From: Marinomonas atlantica | Lineage (GTDB): Bacteria; Pseudomonadota; Gammaproteobacteria; Pseudomonadales; Marinomonadaceae | Assembly (NCBI RefSeq): GCF_001639725.1 | Contig: NZ_LTAW01000013.1 | Location: 1 to 63,739 of the forward strand | Length of the DNA stretch: 63,739 bases | Direction of reading: 5' to 3' | In this document: positions 50,626 to 59,121 of the stretch, one piece after another | How the letters are laid out: the number at the start of each line of letters is the position of its first letter | Position numbering within the stretch: position 1 is the stretch's first letter | Translations under genes and position numbers: made by a program | The notes under the pieces: generated by a model | What the model was told of the DNA's origin: nothing | The model's input: the letters and a program-made list of their open reading frames with translations, nothing else | Database searches by the model: none

Positions 50626-50886
50626 TTAATAAAGATTGCTATCGCTTTTTACAGTATCAATTAGAAGGTTGATAAACATGCGATCTGCATCCGTATGCTC
50701 TTCTTGAATTTTTAATGTTGTTTGGCTGGAAACCGCTTCCGCAATGACTTGATAAGCATTTGGCTCATTAATGTGTTCTTTAGCAATGCGAACTAATTCG
50801 GCAGACAATTCTGGTTCCATTAACATTTTGCGGAAACAGCGTAAGAATTCATCGATAATGCGTTGTTGGTTTAATTCTGAAGCCAT
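50626..50886 (-). CDS. Hypothetical acidic helical protein, 86 residues
   Basis: Not recognised. A small all-helical soluble protein with no signal or membrane segment. AAGGAG sits ahead of the ATG, so expression is credible. It ends 72 bases upstream of queG on the same strand and could be co-transcribed. Visible helices are QQRIIDEFLRCFRKMLME and DADRMFINLLIDTVK. Confidence 0.65.
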   Translation of the reverse strand: MASELNQQRIIDEFLRCFRKMLMEPELSAELVRIAKEHINEPNAYQVIAEAVSSQTTLKIQEEHTDADRMFINLLIDTVKSDSNLY

Positions 50887-51313
50887 AGTGGTAACTCCTT
50901 AATTCATAATAGTAAGTATGACACCATGAAAGCCCAGTCAGAGCAAGAAGAATGGCGTAAGACGGAGTGTTTTCATTGACACCTTGTTGTGTGCTTGAGA
51001 GAATACTCTTCTACGTCAACAATACCCCGTTGGCTATCTCATCTGATGGCGGCAAACAGCCCCTTCCTATACGACTAGAGTATAGTCGTTGCACTAAGTA
51101 TTGTGAGTAGAATTTTTACCTGCAGTGCTTCTCCTCGCGATATAGACGCGGGCAGTGTCAAAACTGCGATTTATTGCGTTTGAGTGTTCCTTGATTTCAG
51201 GCATCTCATTTGTTTTGCAAACATCGTTTTATCAACTTTTATCTGACCTTGGTATATGGTTACAATAGCCTTACCAAAGTAGCAGATTGATGAACACTAT
51301 AGAGGTTTACAAG
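50887..51313. other. 427-base intergenic region upstream of ilvI
   Basis: No gene with a convincing ribosome-binding site was found. It contains two overlapping inverted repeats (51067-51089) and a probable -10 sequence TACAAT near 51263 with a weak -35 (TTTATC) 17 bases upstream. A long regulatory leader would fit the Lrp or attenuation control common for ilvIH, but no branched-chain-rich leader peptide is visible. Confidence 0.5.
51067..51089. promoter_or_regulatory. Overlapping inverted repeats upstream of ilvI
   Basis: CTATAC-N7-GTATAG (51067-51072 and 51080-51085) interlocks with ACGACTA-N5-TAGTCGT (51071-51077 and 51083-51089). The second is a perfect 7-bp stem. Both could form alternative hairpins or bind a dimeric regulator. 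Confidence 0.45.
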
Positions 51314-53032
51314 GTGGAGTTATTATCCGGTGGTGAAATGATCGCCCGCTTCCTTAAAGATGAGGGAGTTGAGTACATATATGGTTATCCAGGTGGTGCA
51401 GCGTTACATATTTACGATGCGCTTCATCGCCAGTCAGACGTCAAACACATTCTCGTCCGTCACGAGCAAGCCGCTACACATATGGCTGATGGCTACGCGC
51501 GTGCGACTGGTAAACCAGGGGTTGTTCTGGTTACCTCTGGCCCTGGCGCAACAAATACAGTAACAGGTATTGCAACAGCTTTTATGGACTCCATCCCTAT
51601 GGTGGTAATCTGTGGTCAAGTAATGAGTTACTTGATCGGCGAAGATGCATTCCAAGAAACGGATATGGTGGGTGTATCACGCCCGATTGTGAAGCATAGC
51701 TTCTCAGTAAAGCATCCTTCTGAGATTCCACTAATCCTGAAGAAAGCTTTCCATATTGCGAATTCTGGACGTCCAGGTCCTGTTGTTGTCGATGTCCCTA
51801 AAGACATGACAATGCCAAATGAAAAGTTTGAATATAACTTTCCTGAGTCTGTTTCACTGCGTTCGTACACACCGCCTACTAAAGGTCACAGCGGTCAAAT
51901 TAAGAAAGCCGTTGATTTATTGTTAGCCGCTAAGCGTCCAATGATTTATGCAGGTGGCGGTGTCATTATGGGTGGAGCTTCTGAGCAACTGACTAAGCTT
52001 GCGAAAGAGCTTGGTTATCCTGTGACAAATACGTTAATGGGACTAGGTGGTTACTCTGCGACTGACGATCAGTCCGTGGGGATGCTGGGTATGCATGGCT
52101 CTTATGAAGCTAACCAAGCGATGCATCACAGTGATTTGATTTTAGCCATTGGTGCACGCTTTGATGATCGTGTTACTAATGACCCAGATAAGTTTTGTCC
52201 AAGTGCTAAAATCATTCATGTAGACATTGATCCTGCGTCAATCTCTAAAACGATTCGTGCCGATGTGCCGATTGTTGGACCTGTAATTCAAGTTCTTGAA
52301 GAAATGATGGGGTTGATTGATGATGCTCCGACGCGAACGAATCAAGATGCGATTGCTGGTTGGTGGAAGCAGATCAACGAATGGCGTCAAGTCCACGGCG
52401 GTCGTTACGATACATCCAGTGAAAAGATTAAGCCACAAGCTGCTGTAGAAGCCTGCTGGCGTGCAACCAACGGTGATGCCTATGTCGCATCGGATGTTGG
52501 TCAGCACCAAATGTTTACCGCTCAATACTATAAGTTCTCTAAACCATACCGTTGGATTAATTCTGGTGGCCTTGGAACAATGGGCTTTGGTCTGCCTGCC
52601 GCGATGGGCGTAAAAATGAATTTCCCTGAAGAAACTGTAGTATGTGTAACAGGTGAGGGTAGTATCCAGATGAACATTCAGGAACTATCCACTTGTCTAC
52701 AGTACGGTATTCCAGTCAAAATTCTATGCTTGAACAATGGTTCATTAGGTATGGTTCGCCAGTGGCAGGATATGAACTATGAGGGGCGCCATTCAAACTC
52801 TTACATGGATTCTCTTCCTGAATTCAAAACATTGATGGATGCCTATCGCCATAAGTACGTTGAAATCCGTACCAAAGATGAATTAGATGCGAAGATGGAA
52901 GAAGCGTTCGCAATGACAGATCAGCTTGTGTTCATCAACTGTTATGTAGACCCAGAGGAACATGTGTACCCAATGCAAGTACCACGCGGCTCTATGCGTG
53001 ATATGTTCCTAAGCAAGACGGAGCGAACTTAA
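51314..53032 (+). CDS. ilvI: Acetolactate synthase III large subunit
   Basis: A ThDP-dependent enzyme condensing pyruvate with pyruvate or 2-ketobutyrate for valine, leucine and isoleucine. GTG 51314 gives the usual N terminus [14 protein letters not shown] (572 residues) and has AGAGG upstream; the frame opens at ATG 51287. The catalytic Glu is in [16 protein letters not shown]; the ThDP motif is [18 protein letters not shown]...NN. Forms an operon with ilvH one base later. Confidence 0.97.
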   Translation: MELLSGGEMIARFLKDEGVEYIYGYPGGAALHIYDALHRQSDVKHILVRHEQAATHMADGYARATGKPGVVLVTSGPGATNTVTGIATAFMDSIPMVVICGQVMSYLIGEDAFQETDMVGVSRPIVKHSFSVKHPSEIPLILKKAFHIANSGRPGPVVVDVPKDMTMPNEKFEYNFPESVSLRSYTPPTKGHSGQIKKAVDLLLAAKRPMIYAGGGVIMGGASEQLTKLAKELGYPVTNTLMGLGGYSATDDQSVGMLGMHGSYEANQAMHHSDLILAIGARFDDRVTNDPDKFCPSAKIIHVDIDPASISKTIRADVPIVGPVIQVLEEMMGLIDDAPTRTNQDAIAGWWKQINEWRQVHGGRYDTSSEKIKPQAAVEACWRATNGDAYVASDVGQHQMFTAQYYKFSKPYRWINSGGLGTMGFGLPAAMGVKMNFPEETVVCVTGEGSIQMNIQELSTCLQYGIPVKILCLNNGSLGMVRQWQDMNYEGRHSNSYMDSLPEFKTLMDAYRHKYVEIRTKDELDAKMEEAFAMTDQLVFINCYVDPEEHVYPMQVPRGSMRDMFLSKTERT

Positions 53033-53033
53033 G

Positions 53034-53525
53034 ATGCGACACATTATCTCAGTTTTAATGGAAAACGAGCCGGGTGCTTTGTCGCGTGTTGTTGGTTTGT
53101 TCTCGCAACGTAACTTCAACATCGAAACATTGAATGTGGCGCCGACTGATGATCCAACGTTGTCTCGTTTAACGTTGACAACATTTGGTTCTGATCAAGT
53201 GGTTGAGCAAATCACAAAGCAGTTAAACAAATTGATCGACGTAGTTAAGTTAGTTGATCTGACAGAAGGTCAGCATATTGAACGTGAAATGATGCTTGTA
53301 AAAGTACGAGCATCTGGAGCGCAACGTGCTGAAGTCAAACGTACAGTGGATATTTTCCGTGGCAACATTGTTGATATGACACCTTCTATTTATACAATTC
53401 AGGTTGTTGGCGAGTCTGATAAGCTTGATGGCTTCTTACACGCGCTGAGTGGTATGCACATTTTGGAAGTCGTACGTACGGGTGTGTCAGGCATAGCTCG
53501 CGGTGAAAAAACGCTTTCTCTGTAA
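53034..53525 (+). CDS. ilvH: Acetolactate synthase III regulatory subunit
   Basis: A 163-residue small subunit giving valine feedback control. The N-terminal ACT domain begins MRHIISVLMENEPGALSRVVGLFSQRN, the valine-sensor fold; a C-terminal ACT-like domain follows. It starts immediately after ilvI, so translation is coupled. A strong terminator follows at 53548; ilvC is not next. Confidence 0.97.
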   Translation: MRHIISVLMENEPGALSRVVGLFSQRNFNIETLNVAPTDDPTLSRLTLTTFGSDQVVEQITKQLNKLIDVVKLVDLTEGQHIEREMMLVKVRASGAQRAEVKRTVDIFRGNIVDMTPSIYTIQVVGESDKLDGFLHALSGMHILEVVRTGVSGIARGEKTLSL

Positions 53526-53547
53526 GGTTTTAGCTGGCTAATGAATT

Positions 53548-53575
53548 AAAAAACGCGCTTCGGCGCGTTTTTTTA
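53548..53575 (+). terminator. Terminator after ilvH
   Basis: AAAAAACGCGC and GCGCGTTTTTTT form an 11-bp stem with a stable UUCG loop and a T-run. Confidence 0.95.
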
Positions 53576-53777
53576 TGCCTGAAGAATAAGTATTACTCCC
53601 CGTTTATGTGTGATGCTTCTTTACCTATCGCTGACAAATGCTGAGAAAATAAGTATCCGCTCCTGCATTCAGTGCTTACTGGGAGCAAAAACGTAACCGA
53701 ACTTTCACCTCTTTCTTTTTCTTTGAGAACTGCCACTATCTAGTCATCTCTTAAGCAAATGAAAAAAGGACGGTCAT

Positions 53778-54275
53778 ATGAAAACTTTAACGAACGCATT
53801 TACATTCGCTAAAAAAGGTACATTAGCAGCAGCCATTGCAGCGGCTTCAATGACAGCATCAGTAGCTTACGCTGATTACGATGGTGACGGCTGTGGTATG
53901 ATTGAAAAGCAGGAAGCTGCGATGGAGCAAGCAAAAGCTGACAATGATTGGTCTGCTATTGTTGGTGCGCAAATGGAGCTATCTACAGCTAAGGTAGAGT
54001 GTTGGATCAATAAAAACATGGATGAAGACAACGCTGAAGATAAGTGGAATGACATCAAAGACGACTTCAACGAAGGTATGGAAGACCTACGTGATGAATA
54101 CGATGAGCAAGTAGAAAACGCTAAAGATGCTTATGAAGATGCGAAAGAAGAAGCCGATACTGATGAAGCTATGGAAGAAGCAAAAGAAACTTACGATGAT
54201 ACAATGGAAAGTATTTCTGAGGCTTACCATGAGTCTGTAGAGTCCTTGAAAGAAGGCCTTGGTATTGATGAATAA
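53778..54275 (+). CDS. Small exported acidic coiled-coil protein
   Basis: A 165-residue protein I cannot assign. A signal peptide (about 1-32) ends ASVAYA with cleavage before DYDGDGCG. Of the roughly 133 mature residues, about 46 are Asp or Glu, and much of the C-terminal half is a helical coiled coil (DEYDEQVENAKDAYEDAKEE). Two cysteines (GDGCG and VECW) could pair. DYDGDG resembles a calcium-binding loop, but no complete EF-hand is seen. AAAAGGAC precedes ATG 53778. It has its own leader and terminator, isolated from ilvH. Confidence 0.75.
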   Translation: MKTLTNAFTFAKKGTLAAAIAAASMTASVAYADYDGDGCGMIEKQEAAMEQAKADNDWSAIVGAQMELSTAKVECWINKNMDEDNAEDKWNDIKDDFNEGMEDLRDEYDEQVENAKDAYEDAKEEADTDEAMEEAKETYDDTMESISEAYHESVESLKEGLGIDE

Positions 54276-54296
54276 GTTTTAATAACTGAATTTTTT

Positions 54297-54323
54297 AAAA
54301 CGGTCACCTTGTGTGGCCGTTTT
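54297..54323 (+). terminator. Terminator after the acidic protein
   Basis: AAAACGGTCAC and GTGGCCGTTTT form an 11-bp stem with one wobble pair and a CTTGT loop, followed by TTTG. Confidence 0.75.
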
Positions 54324-54391
54324 GCGTTCAAGAGCCTTTAAAAGTCGAAATTCATCACGCTACCCGTTAAGCTAAAGCAGTTTTCATCTTG

Positions 54392-54862
54392 ATGGATATA
54401 GATATGGATAGGATTAATTGGAAATTACTCAAAGCACTTGAGTCAAATGGACGCTTAGGTTACTCAGAGCTAGCAAAGCTTGTACACCTGTCAGCACCTG
54501 CTGTTGCAGAGCGCATTAAGAAACTAGAAGATCAAGGTGTTATTACTGGTTACAAAGCTAAAATAAATCTTGAGAACGCAGGCATCCCTATTACGGCTTT
54601 GGTTGAATGTGAAGTGTACCGAACCAAAGAGCGAAAGTTTAAAGAGCTGGTACTGAACCTAGATGAAGTCTTAGATTGCTATAATGTCACAGGTCCTTCT
54701 GCTTTTATCTTACGTGTAGCAGTCTCATCTATGTCACGATTGGATATCTTACTTGAACGTTTGATTGATTTGAGCGACACAAAAACGATGATGATTCTTT
54801 CACAGCCGGTTCAACGTGATATGCCGCTCAATATCGAAGACGTTACCGGCTCGTTTCTATAG
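54392..54862 (+). CDS. Lrp/AsnC-family transcriptional regulator
   Basis: A 156-residue regulator. The N-terminal winged helix-turn-helix (about 5-60) contains RINWKLLKALESNGRLGYSE and APAVAERIKKLEDQGVI, and the C-terminal AsnC ligand-binding (RAM) domain follows. ATG 54392 is used; ATG 54404 with GGA upstream is an alternative. Its 3' end overlaps that of convergent eamA by 20 bases. It probably senses an amino acid and controls a nearby exporter, but no direct evidence shows the target. Confidence 0.88.
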   Translation: MDIDMDRINWKLLKALESNGRLGYSELAKLVHLSAPAVAERIKKLEDQGVITGYKAKINLENAGIPITALVECEVYRTKERKFKELVLNLDEVLDCYNVTGPSAFILRVAVSSMSRLDILLERLIDLSDTKTMMILSQPVQRDMPLNIEDVTGSFL

Positions 54863-55715
54863 CGCTTTCTTTACGTGGCCATTGGCTTACGATCATACCG
54901 GCAAAAATGAGTGCACAGCCAAATAGAGCTCGATCACTTAGCACTTCTCCCATCAGCAGCCACCCACCGATGACTGCAAACACGGCTTCCATTGAGAGTA
55001 TTAGAGCTGTTGTACTAGGTATTACCTGTCGTTGCCCCAAGGTTTGAAGGGTAAAGGCAATGCCTGAGGAAGCCACTCCAGCATACACCAATGGCCACCA
55101 AGCCAACTCTACCGCAGCAATACTAGGTTCTTCTAATGTGAATGCAGTCATGCTTGCCCACAATGTTGCGATGGCAAACTGAGCAATGGATAAAGGCAGT
55201 GCGGGTAATGAACGTGATAAGTAGCTTATTAGCAATACATGGCTGGTCCAGAATAAAGTACCTGCCAGTTCTAGTACATCACCTTTATTAATGCTGAGAT
55301 TTGGTCCAATGGTTAGGACGTAGAAACCAATTAAAGAGACTGCAATGCCCCCCCAAGTTAATCGGTCAACGGACTGTTTAAACAGTAATCCAACTAAAGG
55401 GACCAGTACGATATACATGCTTGTGATGAAGCCAGCATTACCTGCTGTGGTATACAGAAGTCCGGTTTGCTGAAAGGTAAAGCCACAGAAAAGTAAGCTA
55501 CCTGCGGCGATACTTCCTTTCAGTAAAGCTTTTGGATCGTAGTCTTGTTTCGTCTTGAAAATGAACAGTAATGGTATCATTGAAAGTGTCGCTAAAAGGA
55601 AGCGAACCGCATTAAAAGTATGTGGACCAATGACTTCCATTGCCGTACTTTGCGCAACAAATGCGAATCCCCAAATGCTGGCGGTGAGCCATAAAAATAA
55701 GTGCGAAATAGACAT
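54843..55715 (-). CDS. EamA/DMT-family permease
   Basis: A 290-residue drug/metabolite transporter of ten predicted helices with two EamA repeats (about 5-135 and 145-275). The motif GFAFVAQSTAMEVIGPHTFNAVRFL is typical. Such proteins often export amino acids or other metabolites. Divergent from the LysE gene, and its last 20 bases overlap the Lrp gene. Substrate unknown. Confidence 0.88.
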   Translation of the reverse strand: MSISHLFLWLTASIWGFAFVAQSTAMEVIGPHTFNAVRFLLATLSMIPLLFIFKTKQDYDPKALLKGSIAAGSLLFCGFTFQQTGLLYTTAGNAGFITSMYIVLVPLVGLLFKQSVDRLTWGGIAVSLIGFYVLTIGPNLSINKGDVLELAGTLFWTSHVLLISYLSRSLPALPLSIAQFAIATLWASMTAFTLEEPSIAAVELAWWPLVYAGVASSGIAFTLQTLGQRQVIPSTTALILSMEAVFAVIGGWLLMGEVLSDRALFGCALIFAGMIVSQWPRKESAIETSR

Positions 55716-55787
55716 GACATACTCTTTTTTTATCGTTAAAGTTGCCGCCTATTTTAGGGTCAATGGCGTAATTCAGAACAGTAGTAT

Positions 55788-55825
55788 ACCTTTGAATATA
55801 AGGTCTCAATCCTTGATAAATAAGG
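55788..55825. promoter_or_regulatory. Two CCTT-N7-AAGG dyads between eamA and lysE-type genes
   Basis: CCTTTGAATATAAGG (55789-55803, with an extra A/T pair making 5-bp arms) and CCTTGATAAATAAGG (55811-55825) repeat with start points 22 bp apart, two helical turns. The first overlaps a possible minus-strand TTGAGA/TATACT promoter for eamA. This geometry suits cooperative regulator binding. Confidence 0.5.
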
Positions 55826-55882
55826 TATCTCTGGATTCGTGCTTTGGAATATTAAGTCATTCATTACGAGGTAAGACTTAGA

Positions 55883-56515
55883 ATGGCACTTCAGTTTTGG
55901 TTAACGGTTGCTCCGATCTTATTGCTGCTATCTTTTGGCCCGGGCCCAAACAACTTTACGGCTATGTATAACGGTATTCGTGTCGGAGCATCAGCCGCGG
56001 TTATTGCTGTAATTGGTCGTAATGTGGCTTTCGCTATTTTGATGGTAGTTTCTGCTTTAGGTCTTGGTGCAGTGATTGTCTCATCATCATTTTGGTTTAA
56101 TGTGGTGAAATGGCTAGGCGTAGCGTATTTGTTGTATGTTGGCGTTAAAACATGGATGGCTGCTAAGCAAAATTTAAGTTCAATGGAAGAAGAGGGGATT
56201 GTTGTACAGAATTCTCATTTTTCGCGTATGCGCCAAGAGTTTATGGTTGCTATTAGTAACCCCAAAGCTGTGTTGATATTTACGGCCATATTTCCGCAGC
56301 TATTAGATTTGAATGAGCCTGTTGCTATCCAGTTCACAATATTCGGGGCGACGTTTTTAGCAACAGAGTTTATCGCTGCTTTCTTTTATGCTGTCGGTGG
56401 ACGTCAATTACGTCGTATTATTCGCAGTCCAAAAGGGTTAGCAAATTTAAACCGTGGCATGGGCGGGATTTTTGTAGCGGCCAGTGCCTTCTTAGCGACG
56501 GCAACTCGTGGATAA
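55883..56515 (+). CDS. LysE/RhtB-family amino-acid exporter
   Basis: A 210-residue transporter of six predicted helices. The N-terminal LLLSFGPGPNNFTAMYNGIRVGA and VGVKTWMAAKQNL and the conserved NPKAVLIFTAIFPQ segment mark the LysE superfamily, in which RhtB-type members export homoserine, threonine or their lactones. Divergent from eamA, with a terminator after it. Substrate unresolved. Confidence 0.9.
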   Translation: MALQFWLTVAPILLLLSFGPGPNNFTAMYNGIRVGASAAVIAVIGRNVAFAILMVVSALGLGAVIVSSSFWFNVVKWLGVAYLLYVGVKTWMAAKQNLSSMEEEGIVVQNSHFSRMRQEFMVAISNPKAVLIFTAIFPQLLDLNEPVAIQFTIFGATFLATEFIAAFFYAVGGRQLRRIIRSPKGLANLNRGMGGIFVAASAFLATATRG

Positions 56516-56550
56516 CGTTTAGAATAATCTTTAAATAGAAAGCTGCAAAT

Positions 56551-56580
56551 AAAAAAGAGAGCCATTTGGCTCTCTTTTTT
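56551..56580. terminator. Bidirectional terminator, lysE-type gene/luxS
   Basis: AAAAAAGAGAGCC and GGCTCTCTTTTTT form a perfect 13-bp stem with an ATTT loop between the two convergent genes. Confidence 0.95.
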
Positions 56581-56603
56581 ATGTCTTAATACTTCAAAGC
56601 AGA

Positions 56604-57116
56604 TTAAGAATGTTCTGCTAAGAACTCTTCGCTTAGGTAAAGTTCAGAGTTACTGTTTACCAACACGCCGCGATCAAGAATATTACGTGCGATGTCTTTT
56701 GCTTCTTCCAGCGAGTGCATAGTGTAAGTGCCACACTGATATTCGTTTAGCTCAGGAATGTCTTCTTTCGCGACAACATCAATCACATCTTGCATAGCTG
56801 CTTTCCAGCTCTCTGCTACTTTTTCTTCGCCAGGCGTACCGATTAGGCTCATGTAAAAACCTGTACGGCATCCCATTGGTGATAGGTCGATGATTTCTAC
56901 ACCATTACCGTTCAAGTGGTCACGCATAAAACCAGCAAATAAGTGCTCAAGAGTATGAATGCCTTTTTCAGACAGGATTTCAGCGTTTGGAATGCAAAAA
57001 CGTAGATCGAAGACTGTGATTGTATCACCTTTAGGGGTTTCCATTGTTTTCGCAACGCGTACCGCTGGAGCTTGCATACGTGTGTGATCTACTCGAAAAC
57101 TGTCTAGTAGTGGCAT
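56604..57116 (-). CDS. luxS: S-ribosylhomocysteine lyase LuxS
   Basis: A 170-residue metalloenzyme of normal length that splits S-ribosylhomocysteine to homocysteine and DPD, the precursor of autoinducer-2, within the activated methyl cycle. The metal ligands are His54 and His58 in HTLEHLF and Cys128 in QCGTY; Cys83 and Arg84 in MGCRTGFY are also present. AGGAGAG precedes the ATG. The upstream gene on the same strand, 55 bases away, is an APC permease. No other methyl-cycle genes are adjacent. Confidence 0.97.
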   Translation of the reverse strand: MPLLDSFRVDHTRMQAPAVRVAKTMETPKGDTITVFDLRFCIPNAEILSEKGIHTLEHLFAGFMRDHLNGNGVEIIDLSPMGCRTGFYMSLIGTPGEEKVAESWKAAMQDVIDVVAKEDIPELNEYQCGTYTMHSLEEAKDIARNILDRGVLVNSNSELYLSEEFLAEHS

Positions 57117-57171
57117 GTGTGTTCTCTCCTAATATCTCGTTTCAATCGAACCGAGGTGAATGTTCATAGGC

Positions 57172-58446
57172 TTATTGTACATGAATTTTATCTTCCGGCA
57201 TGGGAGGATTTTGAATTTTTAAGCTTTCCCAAGCCAAGGCTAATACAAAGACAAGGACTGCAAACAACATGTTCTGTCCGATGAAGGCAATCATCATGAG
57301 ACAGCTAAAGGTTGCTAATACAGCTACCCAGCGAAAGCGTGATTCTAAGGACTTGATTGCGGTAATGCAGGTAAGTGTATAGATCAATAAGAAAGCGCCA
57401 TTCGTCATTTCAATGAGCCACTCCATTTGAGTTCCAAAAAACTCGACAAATAGTAGTGATAGTAAACAAGCGACTCCCACTAAACTGACTGCTCTAATAG
57501 GCGTTCCTTTGTCTGATAACGTATTAAAATACATTGGAATTGCTCGTTGGCTTGCCATGGATTGCACCATACGAGCAAAGCCTAAGATGTACGTCCCTAC
57601 ATTCGAAAATGCGATAATATAGGCACCCAGTGCAAACCAGCGACGAGCTTCTTCGCCTAGTAGTGAGCCGACTAAGAGAGCTAATGATTGGCTGTTAGTA
57701 AATTCATTTCCGTACACTTTGTATTCTGCAATCATTAGCACTGTTGCGAGATAAAGCATAACGACCAGTGCAATACCACCAAGCAATGCGATGGGGAAGT
57801 CTCTACCTGGGTTTTTAAATTCCGCACCCATATGTGCCATGACTTCTATGCCAAGAAAACACCAAAAGATAGTACCCGTTGCGAGCAGTGTTGTTTCAAA
57901 CTCTGACCAAGTTTGAGGGCGGTTGATGATGTTTGAAGACAGCGGCGCTCCGCTTAGTATAAATAACGCTAGTACGGTGCTTATTAAGCAAACCACCACC
58001 CCAGTTTGAAAATTGGCGGAGTTTTTCATGCCAGCAATTGAAAACAAGAGCATTCCTATTAAGGTGATGACACTTAATAGAAAGACAGAGTCCTCGGTTA
58101 AATTGAGTAATACAGCAAGATATGCCGCTGCGACTTTTATAGCCACTGCAGGACCCACAAACAAAATGCTCAAAAATAGCCACCCTACTGCACGTTCAGC
58201 TTTTTTCCCTAATACCTTGCCTATGTAGTGGGATGCACCACCCGCCGAAGGAAAGCGTCCACCAAGAAAGGCAAAAACAAAGGCAACCGGTACGATGATA
58301 GTTGCGGTGATAAGCCATGCATAAAAGGCGAAACTGCCAGCTTGTGCAACGGACATGGCAGGTAGAATCATTAACCCTGTCCCTACAAATGTTGTTACAG
58401 TCATTGCCATGCCTTGAAGAGGCCCAAGTGTCCTTTGGTATTGCAT
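57172..58446 (-). CDS. APC-family amino-acid permease (YjeH-like)
   Basis: A 424-residue polytopic protein with about 12 helices. The N terminus TLGPLQGMAMTVTTFVGTGLMILPAM carries the family glycine-rich first helix, and PSAGGASHYIGKVLG is conserved in the YjeH-like exporters. E. coli YjeH exports methionine and branched-chain amino acids. It lies directly upstream of luxS and divergent from an Lrp-type regulator, which fits a regulated exporter. Function is inferred. Confidence 0.85.
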   Translation of the reverse strand: MQYQRTLGPLQGMAMTVTTFVGTGLMILPAMSVAQAGSFAFYAWLITATIIVPVAFVFAFLGGRFPSAGGASHYIGKVLGKKAERAVGWLFLSILFVGPAVAIKVAAAYLAVLLNLTEDSVFLLSVITLIGMLLFSIAGMKNSANFQTGVVVCLISTVLALFILSGAPLSSNIINRPQTWSEFETTLLATGTIFWCFLGIEVMAHMGAEFKNPGRDFPIALLGGIALVVMLYLATVLMIAEYKVYGNEFTNSQSLALLVGSLLGEEARRWFALGAYIIAFSNVGTYILGFARMVQSMASQRAIPMYFNTLSDKGTPIRAVSLVGVACLLSLLFVEFFGTQMEWLIEMTNGAFLLIYTLTCITAIKSLESRFRWVAVLATFSCLMMIAFIGQNMLFAVLVFVLALAWESLKIQNPPMPEDKIHVQ

Positions 58447-58517
58447 ACGATAAGTCCTGCTGAAATTGCTTTGATTTTATAGTGTTAAGGATAAAATGAG
58501 TGATCTAATAAATCTGC

Positions 58518-58571
58518 GTACAAACTGACGCCATTTTGTAGCAAAGTGCAGGTTTACCCTACAAACTGTCG
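58518..58571. promoter_or_regulatory. Candidate Lrp operator: repeated TACAAACTG/CTACAAA sites
   Basis: TACAAACTG occurs as a near-identical 12-mer at 58519-58530 (ending ACG) and 58560-58571 (ending TCG), 41 bp apart, about four helical turns. TTTGTAG (58535-58541) is inverted relative to CTACAAA (58559-58565). All lie between the Lrp-type gene and the APC permease, matching the cooperative multi-site binding of Lrp proteins. Confidence 0.5.
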
Positions 58572-58594
58572 GTGTATGAAAAATAGGCCAATTG

Positions 58595-59026
58595 ATGACG
58601 TTAGATCGTTATGACGAGAAAATTCTTGCCTTATTAGTGCGGGATGCGCGTTTATCTGTTTCGGATATCAGCAGACAAGTTAACTTGTCACGAACCGCGG
58701 TATCCGATCGTATTAAAAGAATGGAAGAGGGGGGCAAAATCACGGGTTATCATGCCCACATTGCTTTGCCAAATGAGGATTTAATTTCGGCTTACTTAGC
58801 GTTGACGTTTAGGCCGCTTTCTTGTGAACTGGTGCAACCTTACATTGAAAAGATTCCAGAAATAAAAATGGCGCATTCGATCAGTGGTGATATTGATTTG
58901 ATGCTGCTGGTTCAAGTGACGTCCATGAAGCGTTTGCATGAAATTCGTTTAGAAATGGACAGCTGGCCAAATATAGATAAAGTGATGACGCACATGTGTT
59001 TAGCAACTCGGCTTGATCGTCTTTAG
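58595..59026 (+). CDS. Lrp/AsnC-family transcriptional regulator
   Basis: A 143-residue regulator from ATG 58595. Its helix-turn-helix (about 5-55) includes YDEKILALLVRDARLSVSD and SRTAVSDRIKRMEEGGKI, and the C-terminal RAM domain senses an amino acid. The upstream AGG is 7 bases away. Divergent from the APC permease, so it probably controls that gene, and perhaps luxS behind it. It differs in sequence from the Lrp-type protein at 54392. Confidence 0.9.
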   Translation: MTLDRYDEKILALLVRDARLSVSDISRQVNLSRTAVSDRIKRMEEGGKITGYHAHIALPNEDLISAYLALTFRPLSCELVQPYIEKIPEIKMAHSISGDIDLMLLVQVTSMKRLHEIRLEMDSWPNIDKVMTHMCLATRLDRL

Positions 59027-59121
59027 TGATGCGTGCCGCACTATTTTTATGATGGCGTTGTATTTGCCTAGTCTTGGTGCTTCAATTAATTAACTAGTTA
59101 TAAAGTGGTAAGGAGGCGAGT

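Noticed and set aside
50938..50976. Twelve-residue minus-strand frame (MKTLRLTPFFLL) with AAGGTG upstream, looking like a leader peptide
   Set aside because: It precedes a short hypothetical gene rather than an amino-acid operon, and no terminator/antiterminator structure follows. Chance is likely.
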